Shown: piece after piece, positions 18,911-27,394 of the stretch
How positions within the stretch are numbered: the first letter of the stretch is position 1
Layout: each line of letters opens with the position of its first letter
Source: Neptunicoccus cionae
Lineage (GTDB): Bacteria > Pseudomonadota > Alphaproteobacteria > Rhodobacterales > Rhodobacteraceae
NCBI RefSeq assembly: GCF_002860325.1
Contig: NZ_PKOJ01000003.1
Span: 248,001 to 312,000 of the forward strand
DNA: 64,000 bases
Reading direction: 5' to 3'
Notes under the pieces: model-generated
The model's input: the letters and a program-made list of their open reading frames with translations, nothing else
Told to the model about the DNA's origin: nothing
The model's database searches: none
Made by a program: the position numbers and the translations under genes

Positions 18911-19468
18911 TCAGTACCGATTTCGCTTAAGGGCATACCATCGCTCTGGGCGAATAGAATAGCATACATGGTTCACCCACCTGTCGTATAGCCACTCAGC
19001 ATTTTTGGATACTCCTTCTGAAACGAGACCCAGCCTCTCACATACTCTGCGGCTGCGAGTATTGCCCTCTGCAACTGGTATCCAGACCTTTTCTAGTCCC
19101 AGTTCATTAAACGCGTAGCTAATGAAAAAGGATGTGCATTGTGAGACGATGCCTTTCCCTTGATAGCCTTCCGAAAGCCAATATCCGATGACAACAGATT
19201 GTTCTCGCTTATCTATTTCATGGAAGCCACACATGCCGACGAGATTCGCATCCCAGAAAACACCGCATGCAAAGCCTAGCCCGTCTTCTTCTTGGCCAAT
19301 GATACCTTCGATGAAGGCCTGGGAGTCTTTCGACGAACGGTTTCGGTCAAGCCAAGGCAGCCAAGCTCGCAAGTGATCACGGTTTGCATCGACAACTTTA
19401 AACAAGATGTCAGCGTCCGATTCCCCTAGAACCCTCATGGACAGATTAGGTGCAATGTTGAATGTCAT
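18911..19468 (-). CDS. GNAT-family N-acetyltransferase (RimJ/RimL-like)
   Basis: 185 residues from the ATG at 19468. The GNAT fold is recognisable: SMRVLGESDADILFKVVDAN at the N-terminus and the acetyl-CoA loop IGYWLSEGYQGKGIVSQC near residue 100, then GLEKVWIPVAEGNTRSRRVCERLGL. These features match the RimJ/RimL group that acetylates ribosomal proteins, amino acids or small amines. No operon partner; base composition is closer to average and codon use less GC-biased than the neighbours. Substrate unknown. Confidence 0.85.
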   Translation of the reverse strand: MTFNIAPNLSMRVLGESDADILFKVVDANRDHLRAWLPWLDRNRSSKDSQAFIEGIIGQEEDGLGFACGVFWDANLVGMCGFHEIDKREQSVVIGYWLSEGYQGKGIVSQCTSFFISYAFNELGLEKVWIPVAEGNTRSRRVCERLGLVSEGVSKNAEWLYDRWVNHVCYSIRPERWYALKRNRY

Positions 19469-19704
19469 TCCTGACAACTACTGTCCAAAATGAGTCGAGT
19501 ACAGACATTCCAGTACCGGTCAAGAATGGCGGCAAAGTCCGCACAGCCGACCTCTATGCATGATGCAGCTAAGGTCTGCTTTTCGCCAGCCTTTCAGATG
19601 CCGCACCAGCTAAGGCAGCTCCAAGATGGGTCCGCATCGGGCTGGAAGCAGACATTGCCATCCCGCCAAAATTTAGACTGATCACGCAGCCACTACCGCC
19701 CCCC
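19469..19704. other. intergenic region without gene
   Basis: About 235 bp with no supported open frame. It lies between the acetyltransferase start and the stop of a small acidic protein gene. It contains two similar short stretches built on GCAGCTAAGG and CAGCTAAGGCAG, probably decayed repeat sequence. No promoter or terminator can be assigned with confidence. Confidence 0.4.
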
Positions 19705-19989
19705 TCAATCCTCTCGACTGCGATCAGACCTTATCCCGCTGAGTTCCCCTGACGTTTCCTGCGCGTCGTCGCCGTCGTGGCGGCCTGCGTCGCCATCCCA
19801 AGTGCCTTCGCTGCGCACGGCCTCTTTTATTTCGGGTGGGAGTTCGCGGGCGAGGTCTGCGACCGGCGGGTCGTCGCGGTCGACTGCTTCCTTGCGGATG
19901 TTGCGATCTTCGCCGGGGGTCACAACTGTCAGACCTTCCGTTTCGGCGGTGGATTCGGGTTGTGTGCTGTCGGTGGTTTTATCGGCCAT
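19705..19989 (-). CDS. small acidic disordered protein
   Basis: 94 residues from the ATG at 19989, preceded by a strong AAGGAGAACTACC ribosome binding site. The product is very hydrophilic, rich in D, E, T, S and G, with no hydrophobic segment or Cys; it should be cytoplasmic and largely disordered. A central conserved-looking piece is DPPVADLARELPPEIKEAV. I do not recognise a family. A perfect hairpin at 19999-20025 covers part of the ribosome binding site, suggesting translational control. Possibly a stress-related hydrophilin-like protein; that is a guess. Confidence 0.65.
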   Translation of the reverse strand: MADKTTDSTQPESTAETEGLTVVTPGEDRNIRKEAVDRDDPPVADLARELPPEIKEAVRSEGTWDGDAGRHDGDDAQETSGELSGIRSDRSRED

Positions 19990-19998
19990 GGTAGTTCT

Positions 19999-20025
19999 CC
20001 TTTGCAGGTACAACGCCTGCAAAGG
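19999..20025 (-). promoter_or_regulatory. hairpin sequestering a ribosome binding site
   Basis: Perfect 10-bp inverted repeat CCTTTGCAGG / CCTGCAAAGG with a 7-nt loop. In the minus-strand mRNA the 3' arm contains AAGG of the AAGGAG ribosome binding site of the small acidic protein gene, and the start codon is 9 nt after the stem. It is immediately preceded by a second palindrome, GGAATG-GTT-CATTCC (20026-20040). The pair resembles a leader switch such as an RNA thermometer. Confidence 0.6.
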
Positions 20026-20090
20026 GGAATGGTTCATTCCGGCGGGCAAACTATTCCGTTTTCCCTGACACGCAGAAACCTTGCGCGGCC

Positions 20091-20633
20091 TCAGCGTTCG
20101 GACAACCGCGCCAGTGCGTCCGCCACATCCGCGGTTTCGATCGCCAGACCGTCCCGTTCCAGCCGGATCTTATGGGCGAGGTTCAGCACATCGCCGTGGG
20201 TTTTCCCTTGGGGCGGATCAAATTTGTAGCTGGCCAGTTCCACCAGCAGGCCCAATGGATCACGGAAATAAAGGCTGTCCATGAAGCCCCGATCCTTAAT
20301 GCCGCTGGACCCGTATCCTTTTGCTTTCAAACGGTCCTCGGCCAGCCGGATGGTGGCTTGGGAGACCCAGAAGGCGATGTGATGCAGGGAACCGGGTTGC
20401 TGGGCAAGCTTCTGGCTTGGCGGTTGGCGGCCCTCTTCGGTGAATACGGTCAGGGTGCGCCCGTCGCCGGTGTCAAAATACAGGTGGTTGATCTCGGGCG
20501 CGTCCAGATTGGGTTGCTCGAAAATCAGCGGCATCCCCAGCACGCCCTCCCAGAAATCGACCGAGGTCTGACGGTCCGCGCCGTTCAGGGTGATGTGGTG
20601 AATGCCTTGGACTTGGACTGGTACATGGGTCAT
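20091..20633 (-). CDS. VOC (glyoxalase/dioxygenase) superfamily protein
   Basis: 180 residues from the ATG at 20633, preceded by GGAGGCACCCC. It has two beta-alpha-beta-beta-beta modules: QGIHHITLNGADRQTSVDFWEGVLGMPL and, later, GSLHHIAFWV ... DSLYFRDPLGLLVELASY. The His in HHITL, His in HHIAF and Glu in LLVELA are typical metal ligands. The fold covers glyoxalases, extradiol dioxygenases and resistance proteins; the reaction here is unknown. It is on the same strand as the aminotransferase/TRAP genes, 80 bp after the aminotransferase stop, and may be the last gene of that unit. Confidence 0.8.
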   Translation of the reverse strand: MTHVPVQVQGIHHITLNGADRQTSVDFWEGVLGMPLIFEQPNLDAPEINHLYFDTGDGRTLTVFTEEGRQPPSQKLAQQPGSLHHIAFWVSQATIRLAEDRLKAKGYGSSGIKDRGFMDSLYFRDPLGLLVELASYKFDPPQGKTHGDVLNLAHKIRLERDGLAIETADVADALARLSER

Positions 20634-20713
20634 GGGGTGCCTCCGTTCTGTCATCTGAATGTAGAACGGGGCACCTTCTGTGTCACCTTTTCGCCGCGAA
20701 TTTCACTGTTCGT

Positions 20714-21973
20714 TCAGGCGGAACGACTGTCCACCACGGTTTGCAGTGCTGCCAAAAACTGCGAGACTTCCTGTTCGGTGTTGTAGTGGCACATGGACAC
20801 GCGCACACAACTGTCCAGACCGAGCGGCTCCAGCACATTGCCCGAATAATGATCCGCCTTGCGCAGGTGGGTGCGGATGTTCTGGGCGTTCAACGCGGTG
20901 ACAACATCTGCCCCGCTCATCCCTTCAACCGTTATGGATACCAGCCCTTCACGCAGTGGGTTATCCACACCGCCGATCACGGACACACCCTCCAGTTCCG
21001 CCACGCCCTTCAGGTTGCCAATCCCGTGTAGCATCGCGTCGGTAAGGTCTTTCTCATGGGCATGGATCGCAGCGCCTGCCGCTTCGATCCGTTCGCGCCG
21101 GTCGCTGCTGTCGCTGATTTGCCCGCCCAGCCAGTCAAAGTAATCCACCACATCGGAAAACGTGGCATAGGCACCCGTGTCCCGCGTGCCGAATTCCCAG
21201 TTCTCCGCCTGACCGTTGATCAACATATCATGGTTCATCGCCCCCAGACGGTCCGACACCCAAGCCACGCCGTAGCCGTGACGGGAGAACACTTTGTAGG
21301 GGGAGACCGCATAACCGTCCACGTCGTATGCCGCGATATCAAGCCGCCCGTGGGCCGCGTGCTGGATGCCGTCCACAATGATCAGACAATCGGGTGCCGT
21401 GGCGCGGATCACCTTGACGATGCCCTCTACATCCACGGCCATCCCCGTCACCGGAGAGGTGTGCAGAATGGTTGCCACAACCGTATCGGGCGTCACATGG
21501 GGGGCATAATCCTCTGCACTGACGGAACCGGTTTCATTGTTATGGGGCACAGAGATGTAATCCTTGCCCGCAATCCCCGCCCAGCGCACCGCGGCAGAGC
21601 GGCTGGCGGGATGTTCAAGCGTGCTGCCCAGAACCTTGCCCGCGCCGCTTTCAATTACGGCCGTGCGGATCATGCGAAACAACAATTCGGTGCCGCTTTC
21701 GCCCACAAAGAACTGACCTGTTGGCGCGTTAAAGAACACGCGCATATCGTCCTTGGCCTTGGCAATGACGCGCATCAATTCGGCGCTGGCCACGTTATCG
21801 CGCCCCTGATTGTCAGGGATAGAGGCATAGAACGTGCTTGTCTCAACCGCCGATTTCAACGTCAGCGCCCCGCCTGCGTTTTCGAAAAACACCCGTGGCC
21901 CCTGAAACGGGCAACTGTCCACATGGGCAAACCGCCCTCGGATTTCGTCGATCAGACCTTCTTTGGCAAACAT
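20714..21973 (-). CDS. class V aminotransferase / cysteine desulfurase-like PLP enzyme
   Basis: 419 residues from the ATG at 21973, preceded by AAGGAGCCGCGCA. PLP fold-type I features: FFENAGGALT at the N-terminus, IIVDGIQHAAHGRLDI (PLP Asp and His) and the Schiff-base Lys in VSPYKVFSRHGYG. It belongs with the cysteine-desulfurase-like subgroup, but no catalytic Cys loop is evident near the C-terminus, so it may act as an aminotransferase or C-S/C-N lyase instead. It follows the TRAP permease at 81 bp and is probably co-transcribed with it, implying a role in catabolising the imported substrate. Confidence 0.8.
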   Translation of the reverse strand: MFAKEGLIDEIRGRFAHVDSCPFQGPRVFFENAGGALTLKSAVETSTFYASIPDNQGRDNVASAELMRVIAKAKDDMRVFFNAPTGQFFVGESGTELLFRMIRTAVIESGAGKVLGSTLEHPASRSAAVRWAGIAGKDYISVPHNNETGSVSAEDYAPHVTPDTVVATILHTSPVTGMAVDVEGIVKVIRATAPDCLIIVDGIQHAAHGRLDIAAYDVDGYAVSPYKVFSRHGYGVAWVSDRLGAMNHDMLINGQAENWEFGTRDTGAYATFSDVVDYFDWLGGQISDSSDRRERIEAAGAAIHAHEKDLTDAMLHGIGNLKGVAELEGVSVIGGVDNPLREGLVSITVEGMSGADVVTALNAQNIRTHLRKADHYSGNVLEPLGLDSCVRVSMCHYNTEQEVSQFLAALQTVVDSRSA

Positions 21974-21989
21974 TGCGCGGCTCCTTATT

Positions 21990-22024
21990 ATGGTTGGCCA
22001 TTTCAAACCGGAACAGCCAACCAT
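21990..22024 (-). other. intercistronic inverted repeat
   Basis: Perfect 9-bp arms ATGGTTGGC / GCCAACCAT with a 17-bp spacer, between the TRAP permease stop and the aminotransferase start. In the minus-strand mRNA the stem ends just before the AAGGAG of the aminotransferase gene. It could be an mRNA processing or translation-modulating hairpin, or an internal operator. Confidence 0.45.
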
Positions 22025-22054
22025 GTGCAAGCGGATTCGCCTGTGTCGGGGCTT

Positions 22055-24310
22055 CTACGGGCCAGCAAAATAGGCCGGCAGCCAGAGGGCAATTTGCGGG
22101 AAGGTAAAGATCAGCACCAGCCCCAGAAGCTGGATCAGCATGAACTGCATCATCCCGAAATAGATGTCCTTCAGATCCCACTCCGGCACCACGCCTTTCA
22201 GGAAATAGGCTGACAGCGCCACCGGCGGTGACAGCCATGCGGTTTGCAGGTTTACCGCCACCAGAATGGCAAACCATGTCAGATTGATCTCCAGCGCCTC
22301 CAGTGTCGGCACAAGGATCGGTACAATGATCAGTACAATCGGCACCCATTCCAGCGGCCACCCCAAAAGGAAGACCAGCGCCATGATGATGATCAGGATC
22401 ATCGTCGGTGCCAGCTCCCAAGCCAGCAGCAGTTCGGTCAGCATGGTGGGTGTGCCAAGACGGCTGAACACCGCCCCAAAGAAGTTGGAGGCCGCCACAA
22501 GGAACATGATCAGAACGGTGATTTCCAACGTCTTGATCAGCGCGTCGTAAAAGCTCGCCCATGACAGTTTGTTATAGGCCAGTGACAGTAGCAGCGCACC
22601 AAAGGCACCACAGGCCGCAGCCTCGGCAGGGGTGGCCCAGCCCGCTAGGATAGAGCCGAGCGCAAAAGCAATCAGCGTTGTGGGCGGCACCAGCCCCATA
22701 AAGAACTCATACCAGAGATCAGAGTAGTAAAACCCGCCCGGCCGGACCTTGCGCGCCCAAGTGTAAACCGCCCACATCAGCGCAACCCACGCCAATGGAA
22801 CAATCAGACCGGCAAAGGGGAACAGCCCCGCGAAACTGCCCTGAATGCCCAGTGTAATCAGCCAGATCATCACCACCAGAGAAGCAAAGACCGACGTAAA
22901 CTCCAACGCGTAATAGGGCGAGGTTTCGGGTTGATCCTCAACCGGCAGGATCGGACCAAGGTCCGGATTGATCCAGCAGCGGATCAACGCATAGAGCATG
23001 TAAAGCACCGCCAGCATGATCCCCGGAATGATCGCCGCCTGAAACAGTTCCGTCACAGGCACCTCCAGCACCGGCCCCATCACCACCAGCATGATGGACG
23101 GTGGGATCAGGATCCCCAATGTCCCCCCCGCCGTGATCGTCCCTGCTGCAAGGCGCACGTCATAGCCCGATTTATTCATCGTGCGCGCCGCCATAATGCC
23201 AAGGATCGTCACCGATGCACCCACGATGCCTGTCGCTGCTGCAAAGATCATCGACACGAACAGAACCGCCACAAACAAGGCTCCCCGCGTGCGCGAGAAC
23301 ATCAACTGGATCGCCGTGAACAGCCGTTCCATCAGACCGGCTTTCTCCATCAGGATACCCATGAACACAAACAGCGGCACCGCCACCAATTGCTCATCCA
23401 GCATTGTGGAATTGAACTGAAAGGTTTGCAGATAGAAAGCCATCTTCGCCTTGAACCCCCAAGCCCCGAAGACAAAGGCAAGGAAGATCAGGGTGAAGGA
23501 AATCGGAAAACCAACGAAAATTGAAAACAGCATGACAGCAATCATCACCAGACCGATGCCTTCCTGTGACAGCCCGCCAACACCCAAGCCCCCCGCAACA
23601 CCGCGCAACCAGTCCCCCAAGGGGATCATGTTCGGATAGACCGTCGCAAGGAAGATAATTGCCAGCCCGACCATGTAGAAGGGTAACGCGATCAGGAACA
23701 TCCGGCGGCGCTCTGCGCTCATCTCGTAAAGGGTTTTCAGCAGTTCGGAAATGCCCTGCAACAGCAACAAAAAGGCACAGAGCGGCATTGCCGTGCGCGC
23801 AGGCGCAAGGGGTGCCATCATCGCCGTATCCATGCTGCGTTCCCACGTCACCCACGCCTTTGAGGTATATTCGAACGACACCCACAGAAAAAACACCATC
23901 GCCGGGAAATAGAAGGCCAGATACAACAACCCGTCTACCGTCATCTGGGTTTCCTTACTCCAGTTGCGGTAGATAAAATCCGCGCGAATGTGCACGCCGC
24001 GCATCAGCGCATAACCGGCACCGAGCATGAACATGGCCCCCGCCAGCATCCGGCTGTATTCAAAAGAGTAATCGGTTGGCGCGAGGAACAGCTTGCGGCT
24101 GACAACTTCGATCACCATCACGGCGATGATCGGGATCACCAGCAGACAGGCAAGCCGCCCGACCCAGAGGTTCAATACGTCGATCCCTGCCACAATCGGG
24201 CGCATCCAGGGGGTCATATCCTCTGGCGTCTGGCCCGGAATAAAGTCATTCCGCTCGGCAATCAGCTCGTCCGTGATCTCCAGCTTGCCTGATTCCACTT
24301 CTTCGGCCAT
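22055..24310 (-). CDS. TRAP transporter fused permease (DctQ-DctM)
   Basis: 751 residues with about 16-17 membrane helices. The N-terminal ~190 residues are a DctQ-type small permease (four helices; SYEYSRMLAGAMFMLGAGYAL-like segment), fused to a DctM-type large permease with motifs such as GFPISFTLIFLAF and ATGIVGASVTILGIMAA. It couples sodium flow to uptake of an organic acid delivered by the periplasmic DctP encoded just upstream. Start ATG at 24310 with GGGGAG upstream. Q-M fusion is known in a subset of TRAP systems, often the mannitol/chloroaromatic-type group to which the binding protein also belongs. Confidence 0.92.
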   Translation of the reverse strand: MAEEVESGKLEITDELIAERNDFIPGQTPEDMTPWMRPIVAGIDVLNLWVGRLACLLVIPIIAVMVIEVVSRKLFLAPTDYSFEYSRMLAGAMFMLGAGYALMRGVHIRADFIYRNWSKETQMTVDGLLYLAFYFPAMVFFLWVSFEYTSKAWVTWERSMDTAMMAPLAPARTAMPLCAFLLLLQGISELLKTLYEMSAERRRMFLIALPFYMVGLAIIFLATVYPNMIPLGDWLRGVAGGLGVGGLSQEGIGLVMIAVMLFSIFVGFPISFTLIFLAFVFGAWGFKAKMAFYLQTFQFNSTMLDEQLVAVPLFVFMGILMEKAGLMERLFTAIQLMFSRTRGALFVAVLFVSMIFAAATGIVGASVTILGIMAARTMNKSGYDVRLAAGTITAGGTLGILIPPSIMLVVMGPVLEVPVTELFQAAIIPGIMLAVLYMLYALIRCWINPDLGPILPVEDQPETSPYYALEFTSVFASLVVMIWLITLGIQGSFAGLFPFAGLIVPLAWVALMWAVYTWARKVRPGGFYYSDLWYEFFMGLVPPTTLIAFALGSILAGWATPAEAAACGAFGALLLSLAYNKLSWASFYDALIKTLEITVLIMFLVAASNFFGAVFSRLGTPTMLTELLLAWELAPTMILIIIMALVFLLGWPLEWVPIVLIIVPILVPTLEALEINLTWFAILVAVNLQTAWLSPPVALSAYFLKGVVPEWDLKDIYFGMMQFMLIQLLGLVLIFTFPQIALWLPAYFAGP

Positions 24311-24373
24311 GCAAAATCTCCCCGTGATTATATGAAAACACCCTGCACAGGGGTGCTTGCAAATAGACGGTTC

Positions 24374-24397
24374 GGGGCGCGACGCAGGCCGCGCCCC
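24374..24397 (-). other. intercistronic hairpin after dctP
   Basis: Perfect 8-bp GC stem GGGGCGCG / CGCGCCCC with an 8-nt loop, 8 nt after the dctP-like stop and before the permease gene. No T-run follows, so it is more likely a 3' stabiliser or attenuator than a full terminator. Such structures commonly keep the binding protein in excess over the permease. Confidence 0.6.
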
Positions 24398-24404
24398 AAG
24401 CAGT

Positions 24405-25511
24405 TTATTTTACAGAGTCAGCAAACGCCTTGCCGAGCGCGGCATTAGAAGCCTGCGAACCGGCCCAGTAAGGTACCGCAATTGCGGCGAAATCCTTCTG
24501 GGACTGCCAGACTTTGGCGAAAAACTCGTTCTCCGCCGCGTTCTTCTCAAGCGAGGCTTTGGCCGCGTTCATATAGGCCGGAAAGTAATCCGCCGGAGTG
24601 TCATGCAGGATCACGCCGTGGTTTTCTGTCAGGTCCTTCAGCGCCTTGCCGTTTTCGTAAATCCGGTAAGACATGGATTTGGACAGGGAGGCGTTCGCAG
24701 CAACTTCGATGGCCTTTTGTTGCAGCGGTGTCAGGCTGTCATAGACATCCTTGTTCAGATAAAGATCCGCGTTCACAACGACCTGATGTAACCCTTGCAG
24801 ATAGTAGTGCTTCAGGACTTTCTGAAAGCCAAACACCGAGTCAGGCTTGGGGCAGCACCATTCTGCGGCATCAATCGTACCTTTTTCCAGCGCGGGCAGA
24901 ATATCCCCGCCGCCCATCGCAACAGAGGCAACGCCAATGTCCTTATAGGTCTGGCCCGGAATGCCCGGAGGTGTGCGGAAGCGGTATTTGCGGAAATCGT
25001 CCATAGATGTGATCGGCTCTTTGAACCAGCCGAGCGCCTCGGGGCCGACAGGTTGCAACATGAAGCCTTTCACATTCATGCCCATCTCGTCCCAGAGCTG
25101 GTCATAAAGCTCCTTGCCGCCACCGAACTGGAACCACGACACAAAGGCGATGTTGTCGATGCCAACACCCGCCCCCGCCACCGGAGATCCGAACAGCATG
25201 GCCGCAGGATGTTTACCGGACCAGTAGTGCGTCCACGCAAACCCGCCGTCGATCAATCCCGCATCCACTGCATCCAGTGTTTCGGCAACGCCGACAACAG
25301 AACCGGCAGGCAGAATTTCGAATACCACTTCGCCGTTGGTCAAAGCGGTTACATCATCCCCGAAGTTCTTGAGCATGACAACTTCATCCGCCTTGGCCGA
25401 GATCACCGTCTGTACGCGGATCACCGTTTCGGCAAAAGCAGATGATACAAGCAAGGAAGCACCGACAACGGATGCTGCGGCCCCCTTGGTAATCGTCTTT
25501 AAATTGAACAT
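24405..25511 (-). CDS. TRAP transporter substrate-binding protein (DctP)
   Basis: 368 residues from the ATG at 25511, preceded by GGGAGGACGTA. A signal peptide (cleavage after SSAFA) places it in the periplasm. The AAEWCCPKPD segment, FRTPPGIPGQTYKDIG and GGDILPALEKGTIDAAEW point to the COG4663 mannitol/chloroaromatic-type DctP group. Substrate cannot be read, but members bind carboxylates such as 2-oxo acids or chlorobenzoate. It is the first gene of the transporter unit; a GMC oxidoreductase lies 186 bp upstream on the same strand. Confidence 0.9.
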   Translation of the reverse strand: MFNLKTITKGAAASVVGASLLVSSAFAETVIRVQTVISAKADEVVMLKNFGDDVTALTNGEVVFEILPAGSVVGVAETLDAVDAGLIDGGFAWTHYWSGKHPAAMLFGSPVAGAGVGIDNIAFVSWFQFGGGKELYDQLWDEMGMNVKGFMLQPVGPEALGWFKEPITSMDDFRKYRFRTPPGIPGQTYKDIGVASVAMGGGDILPALEKGTIDAAEWCCPKPDSVFGFQKVLKHYYLQGLHQVVVNADLYLNKDVYDSLTPLQQKAIEVAANASLSKSMSYRIYENGKALKDLTENHGVILHDTPADYFPAYMNAAKASLEKNAAENEFFAKVWQSQKDFAAIAVPYWAGSQASNAALGKAFADSVK

Positions 25512-25697
25512 TACGTCCTCCCAAAAAGTAGCCTTCTTAGTATATTGCCAAACCACGAAGGCGTTTGGTCCGGCTTATTCATGCGGATATGATCGCTCGA
25601 TCCTCCCCAATCCGCTGAATTATCTGTGGCAAAGGGGGTAGTGCCCCTTGCTCAAATTAAACCCTTCCATCAGTCCCGAAATCACACGTGTTTTCCA

Positions 25698-27305
25698 TCA
25701 TCTGCCTGCATCCTCCAGAACCATTGCAGCCAGTTTTTCCCCGATCATTATGCACGGCGCATTCGTATTGCCGCTGGTTATAATCGGCATGATAGAGGCA
25801 TCCGCGACCCGAAGGTTTCCGACCCCGTGCACCCTTAGTTGCGGATCGACCACCGCCTGACTGTCACGGCCCATCTTGCAGGTGCCGGTCGGGTGATAAA
25901 TCGTAACCGACGTGTCCCGCGCCCAGTTGAGCGTTGCATCGTAATCGCCCAAGGCAACCCCTGCACCGGGTGCATGTTCTTTCAAGATATGATCCGCCAG
26001 AGGGCTGGTCCGCGCGATCTTGCGGGCAATTTCGATACCTTCGACCAAGGTGCGCTGGTCCGTCTCTGTCGCCAGATAATTCGGGTGAATTTCAGGATAG
26101 TCGCGAAAGTTGTTGCTGGCCAGCTTCAGATGCCCCGCACTTTCAGGGCGCAGTTGCAGGACGGACGCGGTGAAACCGGAGAATTTATGCGGTCCGTCCG
26201 CCGGTTTGTCCGCGCTCCACGGCTGGATGTGAAACTGGATGTCCGGTGTCGCCATGCGCGGGTCGGTTTTCAGAAAACCTGTCCCGAGACTGGCCGCCAT
26301 CGTCATCGGCCCGGATTGGGTCAGCAGGTACTGCAACCCGATGATCCCCTGCTTGAACAGGTTGTTGATCTCTGTGTTGATGGTTCCGAGCGTTGTTTTG
26401 AAAACGGGTCGCGCCTGCAGGTGGTCTTGCAGGTTCTGCCCCACACCGGGAAGGTGGCAAACGGTTTCGATCCCCTGCTCCGCCAGATCCTCACTGTTGC
26501 CGACCCCCGACAGCATCAAAATCTGCGGTGAGCCGATTGCTCCGGCACAAAGGATCACCTCTCGCCGCGCTGTCAGAGTTTCGCTCTGGCCGTTCCGGTT
26601 AATTACAACCCCGGTGGCGCGCCCCTGCTCTATCACCACCCGCTCGGTCTGGGCGTGGGTCAGGATATGCAGGTTCTTGCGCCCTTTTGCAGGCTTCAGG
26701 TAGGCCCGCGCCGACGAACAGCGCCGCCCGCCGTCCAGCGTTAATTGGAAATAGCCGACCCCCTCCTGATCGCCGCTATTGTAATCGGGGTTGCGCTTGT
26801 AGCCCGCAGCTTCGGCCGCATCCATCCAGTAGTCCACCACATCCCGCGTCAGACGTGTGGGCGAGACAGACAGGGGACCGTTTGTTCCGCGGTCTGGGGA
26901 TTTCGGCTCTCCCTTCCAGCTTTCTGCTTTTTTGAAATAGGGAAGCACATCCTCCCACCCCCAGCCTTCGTTGCCAAGCTGACGCCAGCCGTCAAAGTCC
27001 TCGGCCTGTCCGCGTACATACAGAAGCCCGTTAATAGAGGACGAGCCGCCCAGAACCTTACCGCGAGGCCAAGGAATATCCCGTCCGTTCAACCCCGGAT
27101 CAGGGGCTGTACGATACATCCAGTCGGTTCCGGGATTGCCCATGGTTTTGAAGTATCCGACCGGAATGTGAATCCACGGATTGCTGTCCCTGCCTCCGGC
27201 TTCGATCAAACCGACCGTAAAGCGCCCGTCCTCTGACAGGCGCGCAGCTGCAGCGCATCCTGCGGAACCAGCCCCGATGACAAGGTAGTCGAAATCCAAA
27301 ATCAC
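25698..27305 (-). CDS. GMC-family FAD-dependent alcohol dehydrogenase
   Basis: 535 residues from the GTG at 27305. A TTG 15 codons upstream lies inside a palindrome and is rejected. FAD-binding DFDYLVIGAGSAGCAAAARL at the N-terminus, the GMC signature PRGKVLGGSSSINGLLYVRG near 85, and the C-terminal catalytic His (YHPTGTCKMG) and Asn (TSGNTNAPC). It resembles choline dehydrogenase and long-chain or polyol dehydrogenases; the exact alcohol substrate is unknown. It probably oxidises the compound brought in by the TRAP system downstream and is likely controlled by the divergent IclR regulator. Confidence 0.87.
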   Translation of the reverse strand: MILDFDYLVIGAGSAGCAAAARLSEDGRFTVGLIEAGGRDSNPWIHIPVGYFKTMGNPGTDWMYRTAPDPGLNGRDIPWPRGKVLGGSSSINGLLYVRGQAEDFDGWRQLGNEGWGWEDVLPYFKKAESWKGEPKSPDRGTNGPLSVSPTRLTRDVVDYWMDAAEAAGYKRNPDYNSGDQEGVGYFQLTLDGGRRCSSARAYLKPAKGRKNLHILTHAQTERVVIEQGRATGVVINRNGQSETLTARREVILCAGAIGSPQILMLSGVGNSEDLAEQGIETVCHLPGVGQNLQDHLQARPVFKTTLGTINTEINNLFKQGIIGLQYLLTQSGPMTMAASLGTGFLKTDPRMATPDIQFHIQPWSADKPADGPHKFSGFTASVLQLRPESAGHLKLASNNFRDYPEIHPNYLATETDQRTLVEGIEIARKIARTSPLADHILKEHAPGAGVALGDYDATLNWARDTSVTIYHPTGTCKMGRDSQAVVDPQLRVHGVGNLRVADASIMPIITSGNTNAPCIMIGEKLAAMVLEDAGR

Positions 27306-27324
27306 CCCAATCCAACAAAAAATG

Positions 27325-27337
27325 AGACTAATAGTCT
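27325..27337. promoter_or_regulatory. candidate IclR operator
   Basis: AGACTA-A-TAGTCT, a perfect 6-bp inverted repeat around one base. It lies between the divergent GMC oxidoreductase and IclR genes, about 20 bp from the proposed GMC start and 58 bp from the IclR start. IclR regulators usually bind short palindromes in such spacers. Confidence 0.45.
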
Positions 27338-27394
27338 TGTTAAACCTCAAGAATGAGCTAAACAGAGTTCATAGATCATTGCAAAGGAAAAAAC

